64,000 nt of DNA from Ulota crispa. Taxonomy: Eukaryota; Streptophyta; Bryopsida; Orthotrichales; Orthotrichaceae. The stretch is taken from NCBI GenBank assembly GCA_963920765.1, contig OY987249.1, positions 4,125,230-4,189,229 of the forward strand. The letters are read 5' to 3'. Positions 45,661-58,605 of this stretch are shown here, one piece after another; within the stretch, counting starts at the first letter, position 1, and every line of letters starts with the position of its first letter. The position numbers and the translations under genes were made by a program. The notes beneath the pieces are model-generated. The model did no database searches, was not told where the DNA came from, and saw nothing but the letters and a program-made list of their open reading frames with translations.

Positions 45661-46945
45661 ACAAAAACGCTTGCCTGATTCACGAGTTTTGGGTACCGCT
45701 TGGGTATTGGAGCGTTCTGGCATTTAATTTTTGTAAAAGGTTCTCCGCAGGGCTTGCAATGGCAACATGGATTGTGGGAATGGATCGCTGTTTCTGCTCA
45801 CAATACCTGCTTCAATTCAATTTCATGAAGTTCCATTCAGCAGATGAGTGGACAGCCGGCGTCATTGGAGGGCTTGGCGATTCGTGTGGCTTCCCTCCAG
45901 CATTCTGTAACGATTTCTTACAAGTTCCCAACAGGATCCAAATGTTGCTGGTTTGTTTGGTGTGACGTGTCACATTCCTCTTATCCAAACGTAGGGGAGA
46001 TCGTCGAGAGAATTTTTTGCAATTCTGCTTACTACTAATGTCTTACAAACGTTACGGCTCCCCTTTCCAGTCAAGAACGTGTTCTTAGCAAATGGGTCAA
46101 TGAAGTTCTGTGTGTTTTTATGGGGGGGAGGGGGGGGGGGGGGGGGGGATGTGCCACTTGATTTGCTGCCATGGCAATATATTCGTAAAAAAACCGCCGA
46201 ATTTTCCCATGCAGTGGAGGTTCAGATTCCAGCAATTGGCCGACGATGCTCCTGGAAATGCTTGTGCGTAGCTGCTAAGGGTCGGTTTACACTTGCAGTT
46301 CAATACACTGCTTCGGAAAGGGGTCATACGGTCTAAGTCGCGGTTGTTTCTGCTCCGTGGATTCGTACACGCAGCGCCTCGTTCTCAATATCTTACTGTC
46401 CATCGCAACTTCAACTGGTTTGTTCTACCTTCTACAACATTCACATAATTTTGTACATCAAGATCTTCGAGGGCAGCGAGATACCTCACCTAAGACGCGG
46501 GAGTCAGGACATGCGGATCACCATGTTGATCTCAATGACGCGCTAATATCTAGCCCGCAGGTCCGAGTTTGTGAAGGCCAACATGGAAACTGCCATGGAC
46601 CAGAACTGATCTTGCGATCGTCGTGCGAGCAGTGATGTTCCGTTCACACAACCGGTGTAGTTTAGCATTCCCTTAGCGTATGCAAAGTAAGCACCACATG
46701 TCCCTCAAGATTCAACCGGCTATTCTCCCTCGATACTTGCGGCTGTGATCCTGGGATCGACATTACGAGCGCAGCCGCTCCACACTCTCTTCAAGCAACT
46801 TACACCAAGAAACGACAAATGCTCTCCCGCCACAAAACTGCTCAAACGATGCCAGCAGCGAGCCTTTATGGCCACGTAGAAACCATCGCACCCGACTCTC
46901 TTCCGGGTCAGGAATGCTAAAGTTTGAGCGGGGAGTAATGAATGT
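45661..46945 (+). other. Unassigned higher-GC segment with several short open frames
   Basis: Composition differs from the AT-rich surroundings. Frames at 45606-45965, 45844-46038, 46079-46336 and 46357-46635 lack any motif I recognise; MSGQPASLEGLAIRVASLQH (from 45844) has a heptad-like pattern. A run of 19 G at 46130-46148 interrupts the third frame. It may be the remains of a gene or an unrecognised element; I assign no function. Confidence 0.3.
46130..46148 (+). repeat. Run of 19 G
   Basis: Preceded by a 7-G run and one A (46122-46129). Possible G-quadruplex, and a likely place for length errors in the assembly. Confidence 0.95.
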
Positions 46946-47137
46946 TGAGCGTTGAGCTATGAGCGTTGAGCTATGAGCGTTGAGCTATGAGCGTTGAGCT
47001 ATGAGCGTTGAGCTATGAGCGTTGAGCTATGAGCGTTGAGCTATGAGCGTTGAGCTATGAGCGTTGAGCTATGAGCATTGAGCTATGAGCGTTGAACTAT
47101 GAGCGTTGAACTATGAGCGTTGAGCTATGAGCGATGA
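46946..47137 (+). repeat. 14-bp minisatellite GAGCGTTGAGCTAT, about 13 units
   Basis: Nearly perfect head-to-tail copies, with single changes (GAGCATTGAGCTAT, GAGCGTTGAACTAT) in the last units, ending in GAGCGATGAGCGGTGGGC. Confidence 0.95.
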
Positions 47138-49070
47138 GCGGTGGGCAATGTTTATGATACAAATTACTAATTACAAATTACAAATGACATTTTAGTACTT
47201 TATTAACTATCACAAGTAATCCTAAACGGTATCAAAATGGATATATTGTTGAGGATGAACTTCAAAAACCATCTAGTGCATCGAACATACGAAGAATCAA
47301 TATGGATGAATGAAAGTGAAAATGGATGAATGAAAGTTAATATGGATGAATGGAAGTTAATATGTATGAATGAAAATAAAAGGGAGAAATATAGTGCAGT
47401 GGTAATGTGATTTTATAGGGTGAGGTGTTAAAGGAGAATGATAGATCATTACACTTTTAGTAAAAGATATGATTAGGAACAAGGTCGCAAAGGCAAGGAC
47501 TTATACAAGGAAAACAAATCTAGTGTAAAGAATTATGTTGAGTGGGAACTTTGAATGGAGGTCAAGTTCAAATACTTTATGTAGCATTTTTCATAAACGC
47601 AATAGATAAGGTTGGCAGTGTTCAAACTTTGTTGTCAAAAGTTATAGGACAAGTCACATTGCTAATTTCTAATAGGCATGTAAGCCAAAGAAAATATTCT
47701 TGTAGTAATGTTTAGGTGCAAAAGAGATGAATAATAAACATCTTGTGATCTTGGAAAACTTCTAGAGTCTTAGGTTTAGGGCATTTTGCAAACAAAAGAT
47801 TGCACATTAAATCATGTGGTTTAAGGAGCCAAAGCATGTCTACCTTAAGAAATTTTTAGATACAACAAAATTGAATAATAAACTTCTTGTGATCTTGGAA
47901 CACTTCTAGAGTGTCAGGTTAGAGCATTTAGCAAACAAGAGATTGCACATTAAATCATGTATTTTAAAGAGCCATAGCATGTCTACTTTAAGAAATTTTT
48001 AAGAATAACAAAATTGAATAATGAACATTTGATTATCCTAAAACAATTCAATAGTATTAAGTCATCACATTTGGCAAACAAGCAAATGCACAATAAATTA
48101 TAACCGGGACCACCCAATTTATAGTCATTTAATGATTGTATTGAAATTCATTTACTTCACATTTGAATATATTGAGCAATTTTGGATAGAAAACCAGGCG
48201 TTGATGCACTAATATTTTCACAACTATAAGGCTAGGCTCATTTGACAAGGTTTCATCATTGCACATTTACTTAGGCTGTTGGTGGACCCTATTTGGAATT
48301 TGAAGGGATATAGAGGGGAGTCCAATGATTGCATGAACAGCCAACCAGCCACCTTGGAATCTGAGGAGGCCTGATGAAGACATAGGCTCCAAATGAAAGT
48401 AGCCTTAAACATGATTTGCTGTTGTACAAGTGAGAGCAAATGTATGGCAAACATAAACATGCATCTAGAATAAACAAAATTATAACAACGAAGGTCTAGT
48501 ACACCAGATCTTTAAGGAAGTATAGAAAAATTGATTAACTTACACAATCAATTTCGGCATGCCAAGGGCCTTCTCAGAACCTAGAGGCACCAATATGAGT
48601 TACAACAAATTTGTAAAGCACCGCAGAACCTCCTTAGAATCCAAGGAGGCTTTTATTTGACCTAGAGGTGTTCATTTATATCTAATTATATGGGGTTTGA
48701 ATATTTGTATTATGATTTTAAGGGTCTACGGTTCTCTTAAGTAGGAAATGCTAACTTGTAGGTTTCCTACCTTAATCATTCAATTTCAATTCAAAAAGAT
48801 TGGTGCTTTGAATAAGACAGTTCAACCTAAAGCACAGATTAAACTATAATAATCAAGGATAATATATATGATGGTAGGTAATTGAAAGCTCTTGCACGCT
48901 TCCTAACAAACATTTGTACTTGTACTTTATATAGAACAAGAGAAATGGAAAGAGAGTAATGGGTAAACAGACATTATCAATTTAAATGCAAAATAGGAAA
49001 TTTTAATAATATACAAAAAGAAATCAATAAGACTAGGAAGCACGTGGGCTGAAATGCAGTGGTTCCCTAT
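47138..49070. other. AT-rich spacer with two tandem repeats
   Basis: An about 20-bp unit (ATGGATGAATGAAAGTTAAT) recurs four times at 47300-47370. An about 143-bp unit starting AATAATAAACATCTTGTGAT recurs 2.6 times at 47731-48107. Palindromic CTTGGAATCTGAGGAGG-type motifs lie near 48350 and 48635. No gene seen. Confidence 0.55.
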
Positions 49071-52000
49071 CTAGCATGACCCTCCATAGCTGGAAGTAGA
49101 TAACTCTGGGTCTGGATCTGCCTTTGGGCTACCTTCAACTGCCTCTAGCTCAATATACTATAGAACACCTAACGAGTACCTAACTCCAATCTCAAGCACT
49201 CTAAATGGGTCTTGCTCGGGGGTTGTAGCCGAAGGAGCATTATAACTTGGAATTACCCAAGTTTTTGGTGAGCTGCTAACCAAATCTAGAAGCCTGCAAG
49301 AAAGATTGTAAAGTGTTAAAAAAGCTAAGACGCTGTAAATTTGCTAGCAATTTACAAATTGATTAATCTTAAACCCAATGCACTTACATACTGAATCGAC
49401 TCTTGGGAGCATTCTTAACAGGACTGTTGGACTCCCCTTTGCTTAAAGACACAATCCTTTTGCTCTTCATCTTCCTTTAACTACCAATTGACGACCCTAG
49501 TATCAAATGTTTCAAGACACCTTTGAAAATCTCTAAGTCAAACTCAAGAGCAATGGTATGTTGACCACTGCATTGACAAGCGTGAATGCTGCCACCTGGT
49601 AATCAAATAAAATCAGTCAAAGAGGTATGTAACTCTAGATTTCTATTAGTACATGTGGTAATTTGGCACATTAACGTAAAGAACAAAAGGGTCCAGGGTT
49701 TGTTCAGTATAAGTACATTTATGAAATCCTTGAGATTCATTCACTTTGGTGCTTGATTCTTGAGAAGGCAAGGCTGAAGTATAGATATAAGGAGGAAGAC
49801 CTTAGGCAATACAACTTGAAATAGAACACTCATAATCAGTTGTTAAGAAGGAGATCGATTTGATAACATGGAAAGAATTTTATCACAAATACCTGTAGAC
49901 GCGTTGCAGTCAAACACAACATCATTGGGCCTTGAAAAGTTCATAATTAGAAGTTGCAAAAATAGTGTATCTTTCTCTCAAGCCCTACGCCATGGCACGT
50001 CACCTCTCATTAGCTGATTACCAGCATGTAGAAAGTTTTGCACAAGTCCTTCACCATTATACAACTTATAATATGGAATTAGACTTCAAGCTTATAGCAA
50101 TCTTTTGAAGTTTGAAAGCAATGGATTGATTAGCTTAGTAGTTACATGAAACGCACAAAGGTTACTCATGCTTGAACTTTTCATGAACTCATATATGGAC
50201 TTTCAAAAATGCAATTAGGGCATACAAATACTTGCCAAGAACATTGGTGTCAAGGCCGTTGGCCTCTCTGTTGTTGTCAATGGAGAATTTTGATTCTATG
50301 GTCACTTCGTTCAGTAGCACTCAAACAAAGACACAAATCCAAAAGCATTTAGTCTGCAATTTAGGGTTGGATGTCAATAAGTAAATTAGAAAGAGCCTCA
50401 ATTTGAAGAACCTCCAAAAAAATTCCTAAAATATTAACCGTTTGGTTGTTGTCGCTGTAGGAAGTGAGAAAAAGATCATTTGCACCCCATAACTCCTTCA
50501 AGCATTTGTAACCGTATTCTTTGGCCTATTTCTTAATACTCTTTTTGATGGTAGGATCTTCTGGTACAAACAACAGCATTGCCCCATCATCGTGCAACAT
50601 CTCGTTTGCAAAATTGAACACATGCTTGCTAAAGAGTGGATACTCAATGTTCCAATATGGGAGTGACAAAGGCGGATTTGATACGTCTGGCATGCTGAGG
50701 CCGTCTGGTACATTGCCAATGATAAGGTCTAGGGAAGCATCCCTATTGTGCATTTCCTCCTAGGCTTTGTGGTTGTCCCTTCCTAGCCTAAAACAGAAGG
50801 AGTTCATCAAGTTAGAATTTTTTAGTGTAATGGTGTTATTTTGAGAGAGTGAAGGAGTAAGGTTTAGGGTCAATATAATCAAATCTACCTTACCTTCTTA
50901 GCAAAGTCTAGCATCTATAGCTGTTCATCAGGCTGCCTCTTAGTCTTGGTGCGGTAATCAATGGCCTCTCGAATTGAGTACTCCATGATTAATGCGGTTG
51001 GTGTGAATCCTAGAGTCTTTGCTGCAAGGGACGCTACAGCCTCCCATTGTGAAGGTACGAACTTGGGCATCTGCTCTGAAGCTTGGGTTGGGGCCTCCTT
51101 GTCGGATGTAGATTCATTGGGAGCACTCGCAGTAAGTGACAAAGCGGCCTTTGTGGTCACTGCGGCTTGCCGCGCGCTTGTTCGTCTTCAATGAATTGGA
51201 GTCCTCTTTCTTACCACCTTCTTCTTTGGCTGACTTGTCCCCGTAGTAGTCTAAACCTGCTTGCCTTGTACCTCTCAAATGTCTTGTACGTCTAGTGCCT
51301 TTTGCACCTCCTGCGCCCCTTCCCTATCAGAGGCAGCTGCATATTCCGGGTAAGCAACCTTCTTCTCCTCTTCTTCAATTGCAGCAACAGAATTCTTCTG
51401 ACATTCTAAGTACTAGGAGCATGCTAAGATCTTTGTTTGACAGTAGGTTCAAAATTGGGAAATTGTAAAGATGCATGTGTCCAAAGACTTGTCTGTCCAC
51501 GCTTCAAACATTTTTGGCTCATCACGTCTAATGATGCCTTTTTTATCGACTAGTTCTCAATGAAAGTACCTGAAGTCCAATAAGGTATTACTTGGTTCAA
51601 CAATGATAGAATTGAAAGGATGAAATAGCAATATAATGGGCACAATCTCTTCTAAGATATTAGAACAGCAAGACTTGCAAAATAATACTGATGTTACCTG
51701 TAAACAATTCGATGGATAGCAATCTCTGTGCCATCTTGTGTCAAGAAGTCTTTGGTGCGGTCGTAGGTTGTTCTTTCTGAAAAAGGTGTTGTACGCATTG
51801 TCATACAGCAGTATACAATGTCGCTCTACATACGGGCCAATCTGGTCCAAAGAGTAGTCCGCTGCCCAATTAATGGCAATCTCCTCAGTGATCAATGTTG
51901 AATTCACCAATACATTGGAATGCTCTTCAAGCTGTACACCATATTCAATGTTCAAAGAGAGCATACACAAATACACCATTCCTATTCAAGACCAATATCA

Positions 52001-55000
52001 AAATTTAGATAAAGATATTAGTTAAAAGAAAGTGTGTTGCATGTAAATCCAAAAATCATAATGAGCAACAACTGTCATTAGACTAAACCAAATTGTGGGA
52101 ACAAATGAATTGATAAGGATAAATCATATACTTTTTTCAAAAAAATAGAAGCAGTACAAGAAATGAACAAGTTTGTATATAAAAATTGCACCTCAGCCCA
52201 AAATACCGCCTTGTGTAGCCACTGCTCAATCGTATCCTCTATTGATGCAGGATGCGGGAATTTCAGGGCTATGCGGCTAAGTAAAGGAGAGTTCCAAATG
52301 GATAACCACCTAGCTTTGTAAACACCAAGCGTACAAGCTTCAGATATTATCTGAAGCTTCTCAAGTGTCATGTCCAATTTCTCATAGATTTCCCAGTGTT
52401 TCCTTATCTGCATAAAAAGTGAAATGGTAAATGAGAAATTCAATACATAATTTTGTCCATTAGTATTCAACATGACCCCTATCTAAAGAGTTGAGGTAGC
52501 AATCCCAGCAATCTTGAGGTTGGAGTACAGTGGCTGGGTAAGCACTAGCAAGCCAATCACACTCCTATATTAATTAAAATCAACCAAATGCCTCTGTCAG
52601 CAGCTTCCTCAGAATCTGAGGAGGCTACTTATTACAACTATTAGGCTGTGCTTTGTTTGGCATCCTTCAATACAAAAACAAAATAGAAAACCAAGGATTG
52701 GTCTAGGTTCCAAGCAAGGTAGCAAGATATTAAAACGCAATTTGTTTTAAATTCCTAAAGCTACAAAGTTGACATCTCATGTGAATCAATAGAGCCTACT
52801 GAGATTTCTAGGAGTTTTTGTGTCATTACTTAAGTTCTGATATGGTTGAAATGAGCATCTACAAAATCACACTCAAGCTGATTTTATCATTCCAGGTTCC
52901 AACATGTGTATGCAAAATCTCAACTCAATTCCAATTACTTGTAGTAGAACTAAAACAATATCAAGGCATGGGTAGGTTGGCAGCCTCCTTGGAATCCGAG
53001 GAGGTTGCCTTAAAAACTAAAATGATTTAGAACTTCAGCCTCTAGGTTCCGATAAGGCTTTGGAAAGGAACACTTTACATTCCATTATGACGACTTTGGA
53101 GACCTATTAACAAAATCACTGTGCTCTAGTGAAGGCTAAGCCAAACCATCAAAAGCTTTAATTGTACAAATCCAGCTCAAAATTTGGAAGAACAATGCGT
53201 TTAAGGAATCAAAACAGTCAGTTTGAGGAGACTCTAGGTTCCGATCAGGTCATCCAACCAACAATTTGCATTTTGTTTTTATCAATATGTGACTTCTCAA
53301 ACGTCGTTCCTGCACTCCAAGTGATTATAAACTAGATAATTGACGTGTTTTAAATGTTATTCTTCCTTCTAGGCTTACCTATCACTGTATAAAAGACAAG
53401 GTGCCTAAAAATACTTAAAATTGGTTAAGTTTTGCATAAACAGCAAAATTGGTACTGGGTCTATATTAGCCTCTTAGGTTCCGAGCTAGTGAAAGAAAGG
53501 CCAATCTAGAATCTGTAAAATCAAATTAAAGACATCCAACATATTGATTACCTAGCCTTCAACCTGCTCCCAAGTTCCAACCTAGGGTCTTGAAGGTCAA
53601 TTGGGAATCTAATTAATCAAATGAAACTAGGACAACAAAATGGAATTTGGTCCTTCAACATGCTCTCATGTTCTGACTAGTATCTAGAAAACAATGTTCA
53701 AATCTGTTTTATCAATTGAAACTAAGACACAAATTCAAAACTAGTCATTAAACATGCTTCCAAGTTCCGACCTAGTGTATCAAAGGCAAACTTGGAATCT
53801 GATTTATCAACTAAAATTTAGACAATAGATTGTTTATCGGACCCTCAACTTGCTCTTACGTTCCAACCTAGTGTCAAGAAGGCAAAGTTTGAATCTGCTT
53901 TATCAACTGAAACTAAGACACAAATTCAAAGCTAGTCCTTGAACATGATCTCAGGTTCTGACCTAGAGTCATGAAGGCAATGTTTGAATCTGTTTTGTGA
54001 ACTGAAACTAGGACAACAAATTGGAAACCAATCCTTCAACGTGCTCTCTGGTTCCGACCTAGTGTCCCAATGGCAAACTTGGAATCTGATTTGACATCTG
54101 AAATTTGGACAAACAATTCATTACTGGACCATCAACTTGCTTTCAAGTTCCAAGCTTGGCTCTTGAAGGCTAGTTTGGAATCTGTTTTAACTAGTTAAAC
54201 TCAAAGAATATTTTAATTTCCAGACCAAAATCTTGCTCTAAGCTTCCAAAATACATTTTAAGGACAATTTTGGAATATAACTTGTCAAGAGAAACTTGGA
54301 ATTTGGATTCAATTACATACCTACATCCTGCCTTGACATTCCAATCTATGATCATGAAGGCTGATATTGGATCAGAAATAATTTTGGGTGATTGAGGTTC
54401 TATATATTTTTGTCAATATTAAGAGAATACTAGTCACCAGTAGGTTGTAATGTGAAGCAAGTCCAAGGTATTATTAGGATATTACTGGTTCTACAGAGGG
54501 TCACTAATTGCATACTTGGTTTCCAACTGAGTATACATGCCCACTTTTTGAAAATATGAATCACTGAATTACAAAAATTGTTTACCATCTTGAGTTTTGG
54601 TTATGAGTTGACAGGTTTGACTAAATAATAAACTATTCAACTACATTTTGATTTGATAGAATGGATGAGTGGACTTCATATTTGCATAACAAAATTGAAC
54701 TCACCATTAGGTTTCACTTCCAAATCTAAGAAGGTAATGTTGCATGATTATAAGTGATTTTGGGCCTCACACATTACTTGAAACATTCTATGACTAGCCC
54801 TTTGTAGTCTAATATAGTGTGTAAAATGACCCAAGCAATAAACTCGTCAAAATTTTTATGTGATATGTGCTCCTAGATCCAATTCATATTCTACTGATTA
54901 CCTTTTGGGTGTAATCTAGTTCTGAGTTACGGCCAAGTCATCAGAAGCATGTTTAATAAAACGGGTTTGCATTAATTAAAAGAAACCAAGAGACAAAATA

Positions 55001-56907
55001 TTAAGTGAACTAAAGCTGTTGGACTAGGAATACCATACCTCCTCCAACCACTTTGCTCCATGCTTTGGATTTGCCACACTGACAATCTTATCAAAGTCAA
55101 TCTTGAAGTACTTAACTTTGGCTGCCATTGCAACTGCCATGGCATTGTGAACACCAATTGTTGTCTAATCCTCTAGTTTCACACTCTTTTGGTATGAAAT
55201 CACGGCCTTGTTGGCGGCTGTAGTGACTTCTTGCTCCAAAAACCACCAACAAAAGTTAGCATGGACTTATTCTAACATTGAAAAATTGCATTCCATACAA
55301 TGCACCAAAGCTGAACACGGCTTACTCTGAGCAAGAAGCGAATAAAGACTTCAGCAGTCAAGGGATGCCACGGGAGTGGCTTTAACTTCTGGTTTTGACA
55401 AATACGGTACTCTTTAGCAATGAAGAGCGCCTTGAAATCCTTGAGTTTGAGCAACTTGTAAGTATTAACTTTGTAAATGCGATGGACAAGGTTGGTCGTG
55501 ACGTGCCCATATTCAGTAGAGCCAAAAAGGAAAAACCACTTAACAAGATCAATGGTAACTTCACATCTATAATATGCATTGCTTAATGTTACTAATCAAG
55601 CAACTACTAGTTGATGAGATTTTGTCTTTCCAAAACTATTTGCCCAAACATATACATAACACTTGAAGCTAATTTCACATTTCAAAAGTACCTTAAAACA
55701 CACTCAATACAATCCATTTGATTCTAGTTGGGGGATACGGAATACTCACCGATTCACATTGTTCATTGCGTACATTGCTAATGCGGCGCAGCCCCTAGTG
55801 TCTAAAACAATGTACTCAAGCCAGAAGTGCCATGCGCATTTTGTGCTCTTCAGTTTCTAGATGGAACTGGTCCATGCTACTAACCGATGATTGCCATCCC
55901 AAACAAATAACATCAAACTGCTGAGACACTTTCTATGGGGATGGCTCAAGAGTTGAAGCTTAAACCTCTCATTTTCAATGACCCAAAGTGAATTCCACAA
56001 TTTCACTATGTCATCTGTCACTAACTGAGTCTGGCCCTGGTCATTGTAGGGTGACAGGAACATCACCCTACTTCCTTTGCTGTAGCCATGCGCAAAAGTG
56101 CTCTCCAGAGCAGTGACGTCCTTCTCAAGCACTGGCCTCACTAATGGCAAGGATAGCATCCTACATAGTGGAATGCAAACTTTGCTGAATCTGCAAGTTT
56201 AAATCAAATTGACTTGAGTACGTTGTTGTAGTCAAGCGAGGAATCTAGCTGAAACTTGTCAATCGCTTTGTTTTGCATTAGCTTTGCAATCTCCATGTTC
56301 TTGTCCTCACTTGGACCCTACAAACATGGAAGTGTTACATGCATAGCAACTAAAGTGTTTTGCTTTTTTTGTCCGCTTTCTACTAAATAATTTAGATAGA
56401 CAACGATTATGTAATAGCTTGAATGATTGATTGTAGATGCTTAACGCTGTTCTCTACAAATGGTGAACCCTAATCTGGAAAGTACTTTGATTTGGTCTGA
56501 TTACATTAATGCCAATTAAATGCTCATACCATGTAAGCCCTTACGGTTTGTTGCAAGTAACTTAGTACTATTGCACTATATGCTTGAGCAGATTCAGCAA
56601 AAAGTTCTACAAGCTTGTGAACAATTTTAATAAATCAAGTTTGTAGGGTTTAGAAACATACCGGGGCAGATGAAACCACAGCTTGCAAAGCCGTTGGATC
56701 TTGAATGCCTCTCTCTTTGTCACTGCCCATTTCATCGACACAATCCATCAAGCTTTGCTAATTTACCTCCAGCTCGTGGTCTTCGTTGAGATTCACAACG
56801 TCTTTGTTGATGGACCCTGGACTCGCCAATTGCAACCCTGGAGGGCGTGAATCTTCACTGCTACTTCCTTGACAAGGCCCACCTACTGAACTTGCCTACC
56901 CTGCCAT
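49071..56907 (-). pseudogene. Decayed multi-exon gene: ParB-like N-terminal domain and DNA-methyltransferase-like C-terminal domain
   Basis: Blocks in transcription order, most with splice signals: 56662-56907, about 56209-56317, 55750-about 56196, 55326-55566, 55039-55233, about 52480-52555, about 52188-52410, about 51701-51985, about 50895-51420, about 50450-50788, about 49907-50020, about 49395-49590, 49071-49293. ParB-like part: GSRVMFLSPYNDQGQTQLV, LFVWDGNHRLVAW (GNHR as in ParB nuclease folds), CAALAMYAMNNVN. The middle includes KVKYFKIDFDKIVSVANPKH and a Lys/Ala-rich linker. Methyltransferase-like part: LDLIIGNVPDGL (where motif IV DPPY would be), HDDGAMLLFVPED, then FSRPNDVVFDCNASTGG with QHTIALEFDLEIFKGVL (motif I, AdoMet binding). 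The order IV before I fits the beta class. Eleven in-frame stops, nine TAG and two TGA, so it is dead. Domain identities are by motif reading only. Confidence 0.6.
52600..54400. repeat. Diverged tandem repeat of about 106 bp around CAGGTTCCGACCTAGTGTC
   Basis: Within the long intron of the preceding gene, units with GTTCCGACCTAGTGT, AAGGCAAACTTGGAATCTG, TTATCAACTGAAACTAAGAC and CCTTCAACATGCTCTC recur from about 53470 to 54240, with looser copies from 52600. Some carry a palindrome CCTCCTTGGAATCCGAGGAGG. Confidence 0.7.
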
Positions 56908-58605
56908 TCTCTGCAACCTAAATCTAGAAATAGATTAGAATAAAGTCAAGTAACCCAATCCAAAATAGCTTGTGTTGTTGATTAGTAATACAAAAGCAAT
57001 TGCAACACAGCCATTTAAGAGCAAACACAGAAAAGCCCAATCTTCAGCATCGTAAGATGATAATGCTAAAGCTTATTCCTTAAATCTTGAGAATTCAAGG
57101 ATTCAAGTCAAGCGTCTTTAAATTGAACATCAATATTCAAGGATGCAAGGAAACTGCACACCCTAAAGTTAGCTGGACACACAAAGTGAACCTAGAAATG
57201 AAGCGCCCTAATCTGGCACCAAGAACTTGAAGGTCCCACCCAAGACCGAGAAATCCAATGACCTAATCGTGCCTTCTTGAAGCAAAGATGAAGGCGCAAT
57301 CACTAATCTAGCGACCGGAAGGGCAGATAGCGCAAGCACAAGAAGAGCAAGTGATGGATGAACCAGCAGGAGCGTTGCAAGCGTAGGTACAAGATGAGCA
57401 TGCTATAGCCAATCAAGTGGCAGGGTTGCAAGCGCATGCTCGACATGAGAGTGACGGAGCCAATTAAGCGGCAAGGATACAAGCGCAAGCACTACAGGAG
57501 CAAGCGGCGCCAAAATATTTGTAGGTTGGATAGAAGCTCAGTAAATATCTTCATTTTGAAATAAAAGTTGACGGGACCCACGATTGAAGCACGTACAAAA
57601 AAGGTATTGTCAGGTCATAATGACACAATATTCTAGAAGTCGGCGCCATCAAGTACATTAATATTCCTGACGGTATTAAACAATGATATGGGATACTTCT
57701 CTCTTGTGGAGCTTGTCAAGATTAATGTCATTGTTACTTCTAGATTTGAATATTAAAGCAAAAACTTTTTACTCAAGTAAGTACTAAACATGCTGCTGTG
57801 CTAAATTGACATCCAATGCTAAAGACTATAACCATAACAATCGTTCAGACAAAAACCAACGAGCTAATATCATTTGGCTAGTGTATGAGATGTAAGCCAC
57901 AATTAACTTGCAAAGATTTTGCAAAGGCGTCACAAAAATATGACCTAAATCAAAGCACACATTGATAAGCTAAATATCAAAAGTAACAAGGCAAGAGTAA
58001 GTCATTTTTGTAACGTATCATCAAATTGACTAATTGTGCCATTGTGTCGGCCTGCAGCATCCAAATTTTGGGCAAGCGGCATGGACACGTCACTTGAATC
58101 TAAATCATTGACCTCTTGTCCTCTACTTTCATAAGATAGTTTTTGAACTGTACTATTAGCTTACGCTCTAGTCACCCATTGGGAACGACGAGACATTGCA
58201 AATAGTGCTAATTGTTTTCTTGTGCAAAACTTAAAACTGGCTTTTTGTCTAGCTCTATGTGGTATCTCTTGCATTCCTAAACTTATGAAAAACCACTGCT
58301 TTAGACCATCATCCACACAACCAAACACAAGTTGCTACAACCCATCTCCATAGTAAAAGATGACTTAGTTTCTTTGGCTTGCCCTTTGTATAGGAGTGCG
58401 CAATTCCTAGACATTGATTAATTTCTACATGAAAATCTTGTTGATTTCAAGCTGACAATGATAGATACGTGCAAGGTGCAGCAATCTAGTTGGTAAACAA
58501 CTAGAATGAATAATCATGGCTGCCTTTAACAATTTCACATAACGTGACTTGCAACTATTTTTGTACCAAGTTACTACCATTAAAAACTGCTGCGGCGTTA
58601 TTGTA
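56908..58605. other. Spacer upstream of the ParB/methyltransferase-like gene
   Basis: Contains a short minisatellite (57318-57510, listed separately); the remainder is AT-rich with no supported frame. Promoter elements could not be recognised. Confidence 0.45.
57318..57510 (+). repeat. About 60-bp tandem repeat, three units
   Basis: Units contain GTTGCAAGCGCATGC, ACATGAGAG/AAGATGAGC and AGCCAATCAAGTGGCAGGG; GC-rich compared with the flanks. The minus-strand reading frame with repeated MRLQPCHLIG is a by-product. Confidence 0.75.
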
